DNA of 39,267 bases from Candidatus Peregrinibacteria bacterium (GTDB lineage Bacteria; Patescibacteriota; Gracilibacteria; UBA1369; LOWO2-01-FULL-3), in contig JACQRJ010000047.1 of assembly GCA_016206505.1 (NCBI GenBank), positions 1 to 39,267 on the forward strand. Reading direction: 5' to 3'. Position 1 is the stretch's first letter. Every line of letters starts with the position of its first letter. The notes beneath the pieces are model-generated. The model did no database searches. It saw only the letters and a list, made by a program, of their open reading frames with translations, and was not told where the DNA came from. Below, piece by piece: positions 17,129 to 25,748 of this stretch. Both the position numbers and the translations under genes were made by a program.

Positions 17129-17141
17129 ACAAAAATTCTGA

Positions 17142-18656
17142 ATGGATTTTCAAATTCAAAAATTAAAAAATCTGGGAAAAAAATACACCATCACTATCCC
17201 AATTTTGGCCTCTCTGATCATCATTTTGATCCTTGGATACGGAATCGTAAAAGCCCTGAACAGTATCGATCTGGGAGTGCTTTTAAAAGTTGCCGGTGAA
17301 GAATTACAGCAGGACAATTACGGCCATACAAATTTTCTTCTGCTCGGAACAGGCGGAAAATTTCATGAAGGAGGCAATCTGACGGATTCGATCATTGTCG
17401 CCAGCCTGGACAATGAAAATAAACTTTTGACCATGCTTTCGATTCCGCGCGACCTCTACGTGGAAAACACGGAAATTGTCGATTCGCGTATCAATGAAAT
17501 TTATTTCAACGCCAAAACAAAACTTGGAAGTTCAGCGCAAGGCCTCGAATATATGAAGAAAAAGGTCGAAGAAATCGTAGGCATACCAATCCATTACTGG
17601 ATAAAAATCAACTTTCAGGGTTTCAAAGATCTCGTAGATGCACTGGGCGGAATTGACATCGAAGTCAAAGAAGCCATTTATGACCCTTTTTATCCGAAAG
17701 ACGGAACTTTTCTTTATGAACCTTTCAGCATTTCCCCGGGACTGCACCACATGGACGGCGAAGTTGCGCTAAAATACGCGCGCAGCCGCAAAACCACTTC
17801 AGATTTCGACAGAGCGGAAAGACAGCAGCAAATTCTTTATGCCATCAAAGATCAGGCGCTCAAAACAGATACTATTTTTAGCAAAGACAAGATCAAAAAC
17901 ATCTTAACGGCACTCAAGGAAAATATTGAAACAAACATCAAAGTTCAGGAAATCCTGACTCTCGGCTCCTTTGCAAAAGATTTTTCACCCAATCAACTCG
18001 TCCATCGCCTAATTCACGACGATCCAACCAAATGCGGTGGCTTCGTCTATACACCAATGCGTGAAGCCTACAACGGGATGTTTGTACTGATACCGGCCGG
18101 CGGATTTAAATTTCTGCATCTCTATGCCGATTTGAATTTCAACACTCCAAAAATCATTCCGGCAAGCGACAAAATCCACATTTTAAACGGTACGGGAAGC
18201 GCTGGCACTGCCGGCGAAGCCAAACAGATTTTCCAGCGTTTTTGTTTCGACATCACCCGTTTTAGCAATGCCAGATCAAAAGAACTCAAGGAAACAACTT
18301 ATTATTATCAAATACGCCTGGATGAAAACGGCGAAGCCACAGAAACACCGGAACCTCTCTCAATTCAATTTTTACAAAAACTGATACCCGGAAAAGTAAG
18401 CACGGAAATTCCTCAAGAGTACATCACCGAAGGCTATTTCAATAGCGCAAATGTGCTACTGGAAATCGGCGAAGATTACATCAATTCGCCAGATTATTTA
18501 AACGATCCTTTCTATTATTTACCAGCCGCGCCCGCAACGCCATCAAAACCGGTAGCACCTGAAGTCGCCACCGAAGCCACAGACGCATCAGACACACCGG
18601 CCACAGATGCAACTTCATCAACAACTCCCCTCTTCGATGCAGCAACGACTGAATAA
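17142..18656 (+). CDS. LytR-CpsA-Psr (LCP) family protein
   Basis: A 504-residue membrane-anchored phosphotransferase that attaches glycopolymers from lipid carriers to peptidoglycan. One N-terminal membrane helix (residues 17-40) is followed by the LCP domain: NFLLLGTGG, LTDSIIVASLD, SIPRDLYVE with the conserved Arg, GIPIHYWIKINFQGFKDLVDALGGI, and KYARSRKTTSDFDRAERQQQI. A C-terminal LytR_C domain follows (KIHILNGTGSAGTAGEA). The last 40 residues are Pro/Ala/Thr-rich. It starts 13 nt after the SLH-CAP protein, so it may attach the polymer that SLH domains bind; that link is inference. The pseudouridine synthase starts inside its last codons. Confidence 0.92.
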   Translation: MDFQIQKLKNLGKKYTITIPILASLIIILILGYGIVKALNSIDLGVLLKVAGEELQQDNYGHTNFLLLGTGGKFHEGGNLTDSIIVASLDNENKLLTMLSIPRDLYVENTEIVDSRINEIYFNAKTKLGSSAQGLEYMKKKVEEIVGIPIHYWIKINFQGFKDLVDALGGIDIEVKEAIYDPFYPKDGTFLYEPFSISPGLHHMDGEVALKYARSRKTTSDFDRAERQQQILYAIKDQALKTDTIFSKDKIKNILTALKENIETNIKVQEILTLGSFAKDFSPNQLVHRLIHDDPTKCGGFVYTPMREAYNGMFVLIPAGGFKFLHLYADLNFNTPKIIPASDKIHILNGTGSAGTAGEAKQIFQRFCFDITRFSNARSKELKETTYYYQIRLDENGEATETPEPLSIQFLQKLIPGKVSTEIPQEYITEGYFNSANVLLEIGEDYINSPDYLNDPFYYLPAAPATPSKPVAPEVATEATDASDTPATDATSSTTPLFDAATTE

Positions 18657-19365
18657 ATTTATCGCATCAAATAGCGCTCTCTCGCGACGAAAAGCCGATG
18701 AGTTGATCAAAAACGGCCTGGTTAAAATCAACGGGAAACAAATCAATACTCTGGGAATCACCATCGATCCTGAAAAAGATGAAATAGTTATTGACGGCAA
18801 AAAAATCACAGCGGCAAAAGAAAGCGAAAAAGTATATTTTGCCTTAAACAAGCCGGCAAATTTCATTACATCACGGGCGGATGAACTCAATAGGCAAACA
18901 ATCATGTCACTGCTGCCACAAATACCAAATCTGAAACCTGTTGGCAGACTGGACGCCAAAACCGAAGGTCTGATTCTTTTGAGCAATGACGGCGACTTTA
19001 TCAATCGCCTAAGCCATCCGCGCTTTGAATGTGAAAAAGAATATCTGGTCAAAATAGCCGGCCGTTTAACCGAAGAGGAAAAACAAAAACTTCAAACCGG
19101 AATTTTAATAAAAGAAGAAAATGGTTACAAAAAAACTTCCACGGCCAAAATAAACATTGTGGAAGAGTCAAAAAAAGCCTCAACACTCAGAATAACAATT
19201 CATGAAGGACGCAATAGACAAATTAGAAAAATGTTTGCCGAAAGCTTACATGCTGTGAAATACTTGAAACGCCTTCGCATAGGCAAAATTTATTTGGGAT
19301 CACTCAAAATCGGATCCTATCGCAAACTAACACAAGCCGAAATCGATGCTTACAAGTCTGCTTAG
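18637..19365 (+). CDS. RsuA/RluB-type rRNA pseudouridine synthase
   Basis: A 242-residue protein with an N-terminal S4 RNA-binding domain (MQQRLNKFIASNSALSRRKA ... VKINGK) and a synthase domain with the catalytic Asp106 in GRLDAKTEGLILLSNDGDF. The C-terminal segment EGRNRQIRKMF is typical of RsuA/RluB/RluE/RluF. The reaction is isomerisation of a specific uridine in rRNA; which rRNA is not determined, although RluB-like 23S modification is common in this size class. Start 18637 is preferred over 18607 because the S4 domain begins there. It overlaps the LCP gene by 20 bp and the next gene by 20 bp. Confidence 0.88.
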   Translation: MQQRLNKFIASNSALSRRKADELIKNGLVKINGKQINTLGITIDPEKDEIVIDGKKITAAKESEKVYFALNKPANFITSRADELNRQTIMSLLPQIPNLKPVGRLDAKTEGLILLSNDGDFINRLSHPRFECEKEYLVKIAGRLTEEEKQKLQTGILIKEENGYKKTSTAKINIVEESKKASTLRITIHEGRNRQIRKMFAESLHAVKYLKRLRIGKIYLGSLKIGSYRKLTQAEIDAYKSA

Positions 19366-20257
19366 CCTTTACATTACGAGTTTGATCAGCCCACAGCTGC
19401 CCAAAATCACTCCAAAAACGTTCGACAATAAAGTTGTCACCATCAAAAGTGCCGCTTTGAATCTGGAAAATCTGATCAACGGAAAAAAAATTCCCGTCAA
19501 AAATCCCTATTTTATAGCTCCGGTGATTGAGGCCGCGGGAGTAATTTCAGTTGATAGTGAAACAGGTACAGTTTTATATGAAAAAAACGCCCACCAAAAG
19601 CTGGCTTTTGCCAGTATCACAAAGTTAATGACAATACTGATCGTTCTGGAAGAAAATAATCTAAGCGACACGGTCAAAATCTCCGGCAACGCGGCAAACA
19701 CCGAAGGTTCCAAGATGTTTTTAAGAGCCGGAGAAGAAATCGCTCTGGAAAACTTGATTTATGGCGCAATTATCGGCTCAGCCAATGACGCGGCAACCGC
19801 TCTGGCGGAACACAATGCCGGCACGGTCTCGGCTTTTGTAGAGAAAATGAATACAAAAGCCAAAGAACTCGGACTTTTAAATACGCATTTCAGCAATCCT
19901 GTAGGGCTGGATGATAAAAATAATTACTCCTCCGCCTATGATGTGGCAAAAATGGCGCAATATATCTATAAACACAGCTTTATCAGACACGCCGCCCAGC
20001 TCAAATCTCTGGAAGTAAAATCAATTTCCGGGAATTTTACTCATAAGCTTGAAACCACCAACGATCTCTTGAGCGATGAACTTTTCAAATTTGAAGGGTT
20101 AAAAACAGGAAGTACCAACCTTGCTGGCCTTTGTCTAGTCTCTTATGTTGAAAATGACAATGGCAATGAAATCTTAACCGTAGTGTTAAACTCACCGGCA
20201 CGCTTCACCGAAACCAAAATTTTGACCGATTGGACTTTTAGAGCCTACAAATGGTAA
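19346..20257 (+). CDS. D-alanyl-D-alanine carboxypeptidase (PBP5/DacA-like, S11 family)
   Basis: A 303-residue serine peptidase with the penicillin-binding triad: SxxK at S90-K93 (ASITKLMT), SxN at S145-N147 (GSANDAA), and KTG near residue 250 (EGLKTGSTN). It trims the terminal D-Ala of peptidoglycan stem peptides. The N-terminus MLTSLLSLYITSLIS is a short hydrophobic signal or anchor. The extra C-terminal beta domain and amphipathic anchor helix of E. coli PBP5 are absent. The start lies inside the last codons of the pseudouridine synthase (20-bp overlap), and mraY follows after 24 nt. Confidence 0.9.
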   Translation: MLTSLLSLYITSLISPQLPKITPKTFDNKVVTIKSAALNLENLINGKKIPVKNPYFIAPVIEAAGVISVDSETGTVLYEKNAHQKLAFASITKLMTILIVLEENNLSDTVKISGNAANTEGSKMFLRAGEEIALENLIYGAIIGSANDAATALAEHNAGTVSAFVEKMNTKAKELGLLNTHFSNPVGLDDKNNYSSAYDVAKMAQYIYKHSFIRHAAQLKSLEVKSISGNFTHKLETTNDLLSDELFKFEGLKTGSTNLAGLCLVSYVENDNGNEILTVVLNSPARFTETKILTDWTFRAYKW

Positions 20258-20281
20258 ATCTCAAAATATTCACACTTCAAT

Positions 20282-21349
20282 ATGCAACTTGAAGCACTGA
20301 CAAAAGCGGTTGAAAACCTCTCATTGATCTTGGGCTCCGGAACATTAGCTTTCGCAATTTTTGTGGGACTTACTCCTTTTTTCCATAAACAATTGATCCG
20401 TTTCCGTATAGGCAAACAAATCCGTGAAGATGCGCTAAGCGGCGAAAAGGCAAGCCTTTTCGCCGCCCTTCATGCCAAAAAATCCGGCACCCCAACCATG
20501 GGCGGTTTGCTCATCTGGGGCACGGTTTTAATAGTAGTGGCGATCTCAAGACTACTATCCGCCATGGGTTATTTTGATCATTCTCTCCTAAATCGCAAGG
20601 AAACCTGGATTCCAATATTTACACTCGTCACCTGCGGCATTCTTGGAGCAATTGACGATTACATCAACGTCCGTGGCATCGGCAAAAACAAAGGCCTAAG
20701 CGCCAAATTCAAGTTATTCTGGCTGATACTCTTCTCTAGCGTAGGGGCTTATTGGTTTCATTATAAACTCGGATTCAATGAAATCGCCATTCCGATTCCC
20801 GGAGCTGAAGCGCTTCAGCTCGGCATTTGGTACATTCCAGTATTTATCTTTGTAATTGTATCAACAGCAAACGCCGTGAATTTCACAGACGGACTGGACG
20901 GGCTCGCCGGAGGTCTTCTCATCATGGCTTTTGGCGCTTTCGGCATCATCGCTTACATCAAAATGATGTTTATTTTGGCAGCCCTTTGTGCAGTTATAAG
21001 CGGCGCGTTATTGGCATTTCTGTGGTTCAATGTGCCGCCAGCAAAATTTTACATGGGCGACACAGGTTCGATGGCGCTGGGAGCAACCCTAGGCGTCATC
21101 GCAATGCTAACGCAACAAACCCTGATCTTGCCTATAATCGGCTTCATCTTCGTAATTGAAACCATTTCAGTAATTATCCAGCTTACATCCAAAAAAATCT
21201 TCAAACGCAAAGTTTTCAAAATCGCGCCAATCCATCATCATTTCGAACAATGCGGCTGGCCGGAATTTACAGTCGTTATGCGCTTCTGGATCATTGGCGG
21301 AATTTTCACAGCCTTCGGCCTCTTATTAGGACTCATAAATTTATTATAG
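20282..21349 (+). CDS. mraY: Phospho-N-acetylmuramoyl-pentapeptide transferase
   Basis: A 355-residue polytopic enzyme that moves phospho-MurNAc-pentapeptide onto undecaprenyl phosphate to make lipid I at the inner membrane. The signature sites are KKSGTPTMGG (Mg/UDP-sugar side), LGAIDDYINV (the DD pair), NAVNFTDGLDGLAGG, FYMGDTGSMALG, and APIHHHFEQCGWPE, the family's histidine motif. About ten membrane helices are present. It is the last gene of the envelope operon; the rest of the dcw cluster is not adjacent, although rsmH-ftsL lies 6 kb away on the other strand. Confidence 0.96.
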   Translation: MQLEALTKAVENLSLILGSGTLAFAIFVGLTPFFHKQLIRFRIGKQIREDALSGEKASLFAALHAKKSGTPTMGGLLIWGTVLIVVAISRLLSAMGYFDHSLLNRKETWIPIFTLVTCGILGAIDDYINVRGIGKNKGLSAKFKLFWLILFSSVGAYWFHYKLGFNEIAIPIPGAEALQLGIWYIPVFIFVIVSTANAVNFTDGLDGLAGGLLIMAFGAFGIIAYIKMMFILAALCAVISGALLAFLWFNVPPAKFYMGDTGSMALGATLGVIAMLTQQTLILPIIGFIFVIETISVIIQLTSKKIFKRKVFKIAPIHHHFEQCGWPEFTVVMRFWIIGGIFTAFGLLLGLINLL

Positions 21350-21407
21350 AAAGCCGAAAATTTCTGAAAATCGCTATAATACTATGAAGCTATACTGCGA
21401 TGAGGAA

Positions 21408-21423
21408 GTGTCGAAATCGACAC
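21408..21423. terminator. Palindrome in the mraY/FecR convergent gap
   Basis: GTGTCGA-AA-TCGACAC is a perfect palindrome midway between two convergent genes, so it may act as a bidirectional terminator. There is no adjacent T-run on either side, so this is tentative. A TATAAT occurs at 21375-21380, and a 22-codon frame runs from 21384 to 21452 across the palindrome. Confidence 0.35.
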
Positions 21424-21448
21424 CGTATTACACTATTTTCAAAATTTT

Positions 21449-23143
21449 CTAATGTAAAAGCGGGTCCAAAAGCTTATCGCCCTCTATCTCCACTCCATAC
21501 TCTTCCACAAGCGGAAAAACATTTTCATCAACCAAAGAAGAAGCAGACGGCAAATCAGTTGCCTCAACCGAATCCGAAACTACGGCTTCACTCTGTAGAT
21601 TCACCTGGGAAACCTCCAGAAAATCAGGTGTAATATTTGTTGCCTCAAACCTTGCAATATCCGCAATCACATCGACAAATTTATCATCATACTGATACTC
21701 ATTCACAACATTGGTAATTTCCTTCAAAGCTTCACTATCGCCCTCAAAATACCTATCCAAAGCCTGTTTCGCCTTGATTTCAACTAATTCCTTATCATTC
21801 CTGGCAGACAAGAGTTCAAGCTCTTCAACAACTTCTTTCGCCTTAAAAGTACGCTGCTCCTTCGTAACAAGACTCAGAACCTTTTTCTGCGATAAAACCT
21901 TATCCTCCACATACCTCTCAAGCTCTGATCCATAATCAGCATCAGTAACCTTTACTTCAGCAACCAAATCATAAAAAACACGAACCTTGTCAGCAAAATC
22001 GGCAAGAGCAGATAAAGCCTGCGCTTCTCTTTCAGTTGTTAAATCAGGATTTCCCAGTTCAATCTGAGCCGCAACAAAATTTTTCTCAGCCAGGTCCAAT
22101 TCTATTTTGCTTTGCTTTACATCATCAATTGTCAAAAACAATAAAGTTTTTTCACCCAAAGTCTTGGAAAAAGACAGTTCATCGTAGCCACTCATTCCCA
22201 GGCTTTCCATTTTGGCCGCAAGAAGCCTTTCTTCCACTTCAAGCAAATATTCCTGATCGGAACTCAAATTATCAACTACCCAACTTGCCATCTTATCCTC
22301 CTCGCCCACTTCCTCAATTTGCAAAGTTTTATCAGCATTTAAGATCACTTTTTCACCGCTCAAAACCTTGTCCTCTGCCCTTGGAGTGCTGTAATGAAGA
22401 GTATGCTTATAAACATCAACCGTCACCTCATTTGCCGAAACTTTGACATTAAAAGCTCCTTTTTGCGTAGAAAGCCTCAAGTCCTGAGCATCAACGACAA
22501 AAGAAGATTGCTGTAAAGGCAAATTCACCACCCTTGACCATACCTCGCCCTCAAAAACTTCAACCTCAACATAAGTCTTGGCAGCGCTATCTTCAGGCCT
22601 AAACAATTTTTCAACACTCAATTCTGTCAAATCCCTAAGACGGGAAACAGTATCATCAAAAAATTTAATCGTCGCAAAACCGCCACTCTTAGTAACCACA
22701 CGATCCTTTTCAAAAATCTGCATTCCCATATAAGGCTTGATACTTTTACCATCACGCAAAACCTCCACATCACCGACAAACTCATCAAGAGTCGTAAATG
22801 CTTTCGCCAAGACAATCTTTGTGGAAACATTGAAATAACTCACCAAGGTAAACATCAACAAAAAAAGCATAAAAGCAGCAACAAACCGTTTTTGCCAGGC
22901 AAAGAAATTGGACCAGAAAAACCTCTTCTGACTTTGATTTTCAATATAGGCAAAAACACGCTCTTTGATGCGCATTTTCACAACAGGATCAACAAAAAAT
23001 TCGGGAGTTTTTAAGCTGACCTGATTTAAAATTCTATTTTTCAAAAAATCGCGCCTCTCTTCGGGCAATTTTATTTCTTCAATCTTATACAATGCTTTTT
23101 GAAGTTCACAGATCTCGGATGATAATTTTTCTTTTTCAGTCAT
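21449..23143 (-). CDS. FecR-domain membrane protein, likely partner of the ECF sigma factor
   Basis: A 564-residue protein. Residues 1-85 are cytosolic and helical (MTEKEKLSSEICELQKALYKIEE); a membrane helix follows at about 90-110 (FVAAFMLFLLMFTLVSYF). A FecR-type beta domain comes next (VGDVEVLRDGKSIKPYMGMQIFEKDRVVTKSGGFATIKFFDDTVSRLRDLTELSV). The remaining 300 residues are helical and acidic, similar in style to DUF5667 regions. FecR proteins relay an envelope signal to a cytoplasmic ECF sigma factor; the gene lies 38 nt downstream of one, in the same operon. An anti-sigma role for the N-terminal region is inferred from position and topology. Confidence 0.75.
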   Translation of the reverse strand: MTEKEKLSSEICELQKALYKIEEIKLPEERRDFLKNRILNQVSLKTPEFFVDPVVKMRIKERVFAYIENQSQKRFFWSNFFAWQKRFVAAFMLFLLMFTLVSYFNVSTKIVLAKAFTTLDEFVGDVEVLRDGKSIKPYMGMQIFEKDRVVTKSGGFATIKFFDDTVSRLRDLTELSVEKLFRPEDSAAKTYVEVEVFEGEVWSRVVNLPLQQSSFVVDAQDLRLSTQKGAFNVKVSANEVTVDVYKHTLHYSTPRAEDKVLSGEKVILNADKTLQIEEVGEEDKMASWVVDNLSSDQEYLLEVEERLLAAKMESLGMSGYDELSFSKTLGEKTLLFLTIDDVKQSKIELDLAEKNFVAAQIELGNPDLTTEREAQALSALADFADKVRVFYDLVAEVKVTDADYGSELERYVEDKVLSQKKVLSLVTKEQRTFKAKEVVEELELLSARNDKELVEIKAKQALDRYFEGDSEALKEITNVVNEYQYDDKFVDVIADIARFEATNITPDFLEVSQVNLQSEAVVSDSVEATDLPSASSLVDENVFPLVEEYGVEIEGDKLLDPLLH

Positions 23144-23181
23144 GCAATACTTTTAACGCTAATTGTTTGGCCTTGTTACAG

Positions 23182-23823
23182 CTAAAAACTATACTTAATA
23201 CCTAAACTTTTCAGTTCATCTTTCAGAATTTTCAAAGCTCTGAATTGCAAAATTCGCACGCTTCCTTCGCTGCGTTTCATAATTTCGGCTATTTCCGCAT
23301 TGGAAAAACCATTAATAAATTTATGAATAACAACATCCTGATAAGGCTTTTTCAAAACCCTCAAAGCCTTTTTCAAATTGGTGCTGTCAAGAAACTGCGC
23401 AACGGAATGAATCGGATTATGCTCGCGCCTGACATCGGGAATATTGGAACTCAATTCCTCAACAGCCTGATTTTTTGATTTCCGATAATAATCAACAATC
23501 AAATTATGGGCTATACGAAAAACCCAGGCCGAAAAAGTCTTCCCTTCACGATTTTTATAGCTATGAATATTAACCCACACTTTCACAAAAACATTTTCCA
23601 CCAAATCTTCCGCATCCTGACGACTTACACGATAAAAAATATAGCGGTAAATCGGCCCGATCAAAATGTCATAAAGCGTAGAAAAAGCATCCTGATCACC
23701 TTTTTTCACGGCATCAACAAGATGTTCCATTTCCCCTTTTTTATTGCTCAAATCCAAACCGTCCATAAATTTTTTAAGTTTAGGGCACAAACTGTACAAC
23801 AAATCAGCAAAAAATGGAAGCAT
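23182..23823 (-). CDS. ECF-type sigma-70 family RNA polymerase sigma factor
   Basis: A sigma factor of about 213 residues with region 2 (DAFSTLYDILIGPIYRYIFYRV ... DAEDLVENVFVKVW ... FSAWVFRIAHNLIVDYYR) and region 4 (YQDVVIHKFINGFSNAEIAEIMKRSEGSVRILQFRALKIL, a helix-turn-helix). Regions 1 and 3 are missing, as in ECF factors. The ATG at 23823 overlaps the FBPase stop as TGATG, implying translational coupling; a GTG one codon earlier also exists. Residues 1-32 precede the usual start of ECF proteins, so an internal start such as MEHLVDAV is possible. The next gene encodes a FecR-domain protein. The position in a gluconeogenesis operon is odd. Confidence 0.88.
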   Translation of the reverse strand: MLPFFADLLYSLCPKLKKFMDGLDLSNKKGEMEHLVDAVKKGDQDAFSTLYDILIGPIYRYIFYRVSRQDAEDLVENVFVKVWVNIHSYKNREGKTFSAWVFRIAHNLIVDYYRKSKNQAVEELSSNIPDVRREHNPIHSVAQFLDSTNLKKALRVLKKPYQDVVIHKFINGFSNAEIAEIMKRSEGSVRILQFRALKILKDELKSLGIKYSF

Positions 23824-24728
23824 CACCCGTTTTGAAGCATGTCCATCGCTCTTTGCACTTCCTCGCTGCTACCAATCAAAATCGGCGTTCTCTGAGATAA
23901 GCTTTCAACGTCTTTTTGAAGAATTCTTAAATTTCCATCAGTCGCCATACCGCTGCATTCTTCCATCAACAAAGCCATCGGCGCACATTCATACAATAAT
24001 CTCAACTTCCCATCAGGCTGCTCATCATAACCCGGATAAGTAAAAATTCCCTTTCCTTTGAGCATAATCTGAGCAACATCAGGAGTCATTGCACCACTGT
24101 ATCGAAGCGTATAATTATTCTCTGCCCAAAAATCAAGCAACTTCAAATAATCTTTTCGTTTACTGCAAGCCCTCAAATTACCAGGCGCAAACATTTTACC
24201 CGGCCCAACTTGCAAGTTCTCTCTCGTCAAAACAAATTCCCCGTCACTTCTTAGCAAAAACTCACAAACGCCATGACGCACTGTTAATAAAATTGTCGTT
24301 TTCGGACCATAAACCGCAATCATAGAAGCCAGCTGATTGTCACCACGCACTCCAAAAAAAGTTTTGGTCTTATAAATGCCAAAAATACTGCCAACACTCA
24401 AATTCACGTCCACCAAAGATGAACCGTCCAAAGGATCAAAACAGACACCATATTCGCCTTCCCCAACACTTTTCTCCTCCTCCATTTCTTCAGAAGCGAC
24501 AATGCCAACGTGCTTATTTTGCTCCATTTCATAAACAATGATTTCATTTGCAATCAAATCCAAAGCCAGCTGTTCCTCGCCAAAAACATTTTGACTGCCC
24601 GCCTTACCATCATGTGATTTATCCATACTATCCGCAATTTTCTTCACACAATCGGCAAGACTGATGACAACATGAGTCAATTCTTCACCGACACCACTTT
24701 CCTCCAGATAATTCAACAATGTTTTCAT
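23823..24728 (-). CDS. fbp: Class I fructose-1,6-bisphosphatase
   Basis: A 301-residue enzyme that hydrolyses fructose-1,6-bisphosphate to fructose-6-phosphate, the committed gluconeogenic step. The metal site FDPLDGSSLVDVNLSVGSIFG and the substrate-binding RYSGAMTPDVAQIMLKGKGIFTYPG segment identify class I. Length is slightly under the usual 330. It lies 16 nt after the NADP-type GAPDH gene and ends overlapping the sigma factor start. Together with fbaB and that GAPDH it forms a set that runs triose phosphates upward to hexose phosphate. Confidence 0.94.
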   Translation of the reverse strand: MKTLLNYLEESGVGEELTHVVISLADCVKKIADSMDKSHDGKAGSQNVFGEEQLALDLIANEIIVYEMEQNKHVGIVASEEMEEEKSVGEGEYGVCFDPLDGSSLVDVNLSVGSIFGIYKTKTFFGVRGDNQLASMIAVYGPKTTILLTVRHGVCEFLLRSDGEFVLTRENLQVGPGKMFAPGNLRACSKRKDYLKLLDFWAENNYTLRYSGAMTPDVAQIMLKGKGIFTYPGYDEQPDGKLRLLYECAPMALLMEECSGMATDGNLRILQKDVESLSQRTPILIGSSEEVQRAMDMLQNG

Positions 24729-24744
24729 GAAAATCGCTTAAAAT

Positions 24745-25746
24745 TTACACAAACCAGCGTATCAAATCCAAAATTCGGCTTACATAAGCCCACTCATTGT
24801 CATACCAGGCCATTACCTGCAAAAAACCTCCGGGCAAAACCTTCGTACTTAAAGTATCAATAACAGCTGACCTCTTATCTCCACGAAAATCGATGGAAAC
24901 CAAAGGTTCATCACAAGTCCCCAGAATACCTTTCAATTTTGAAGCCTCGTATTTTTTAAACATTTTATTGAGTTGTTCGGCAGAAACATGCTTCTTGAGC
25001 TTCGCGACCACATCAATACAGGAAACAGTTGGAATAGGAACGCGAAAAGCCATGCCGTCAACTTTACCTTTCAGGCTCGGAATAACGCGATAAATCGCTT
25101 TCATGGCGCCGGTTGTTGTCGGAATAATAGACTCAGTTGTAGCCCTGGCGCGACGAAAATCTTCCGGATTGGAATTGTCCAGTAAATTTTGGGTATAGGT
25201 AAAAGCATGAACGGTAGTGACAAAAGCCATTTCAACTACATATTCACTATGTAAAACCTGCAAAACAGGCGCCAAACAATTTGTAGTACAGGAAGCGTTG
25301 GAAACCACATCATATTCACCGGATTTAAAATCGGCATTATTCACTCCCATCACAATATTTGGCACACCCAAGTCATCACATGGCGCGGTAATAATCACTT
25401 TCTTGACACCAGCATCCAGATGATTTTTCACATCCGCTCTGGAAGTGAATTTACCCGTAGCTTCAATCAAAACATCCACATCATACTTTCGGAAGTCCAG
25501 ATCGGCGGGATCATGAACCTGATAAACAAAAACTTTCTTGCCGTCAATTACCAAATCCGAACCTTCAACTTTAATATCATGATTGCATTTGCCGTAAAGC
25601 GAATCATGCTTCAGCAAATGAGCATGGCTCAAAGCATCCGCCCTGCTATTTATAGCCACAACTTCAATATCTTTCGTTTCCAAAATCTGACGATGGAGAT
25701 TACGGCCGATCCTGCCATAACCGTTAATCGCAATTCTCACAGACAT
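24745..25746 (-). CDS. gapB: Glyceraldehyde-3-phosphate dehydrogenase, NADP-type (GapB-like)
   Basis: A 333-residue GAPDH with Rossmann start INGYGRIGR, catalytic C153 in SNASCTTNC, and H180. At the end of beta strand 2 it has S34-R35 (AINSRAD) where NAD enzymes carry Asp-Leu. In the S-loop region it has N191-S192 (LLDNSNPEDF) where NAD enzymes have Leu-Pro. Loss of that Asp and replacement of Leu-Pro by small polar residues are the known changes giving NADP use in GapB and plastid GAPDH. Predicted role: reduction of 1,3-bisphosphoglycerate with NADPH in gluconeogenesis. It sits between fbaB (2-nt gap) and fbp (16-nt gap). A second GAPDH at 29723 has the NAD residues. Confidence 0.9.
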   Translation of the reverse strand: MSVRIAINGYGRIGRNLHRQILETKDIEVVAINSRADALSHAHLLKHDSLYGKCNHDIKVEGSDLVIDGKKVFVYQVHDPADLDFRKYDVDVLIEATGKFTSRADVKNHLDAGVKKVIITAPCDDLGVPNIVMGVNNADFKSGEYDVVSNASCTTNCLAPVLQVLHSEYVVEMAFVTTVHAFTYTQNLLDNSNPEDFRRARATTESIIPTTTGAMKAIYRVIPSLKGKVDGMAFRVPIPTVSCIDVVAKLKKHVSAEQLNKMFKKYEASKLKGILGTCDEPLVSIDFRGDKRSAVIDTLSTKVLPGGFLQVMAWYDNEWAYVSRILDLIRWFV

Positions 25747-25748
25747 AA

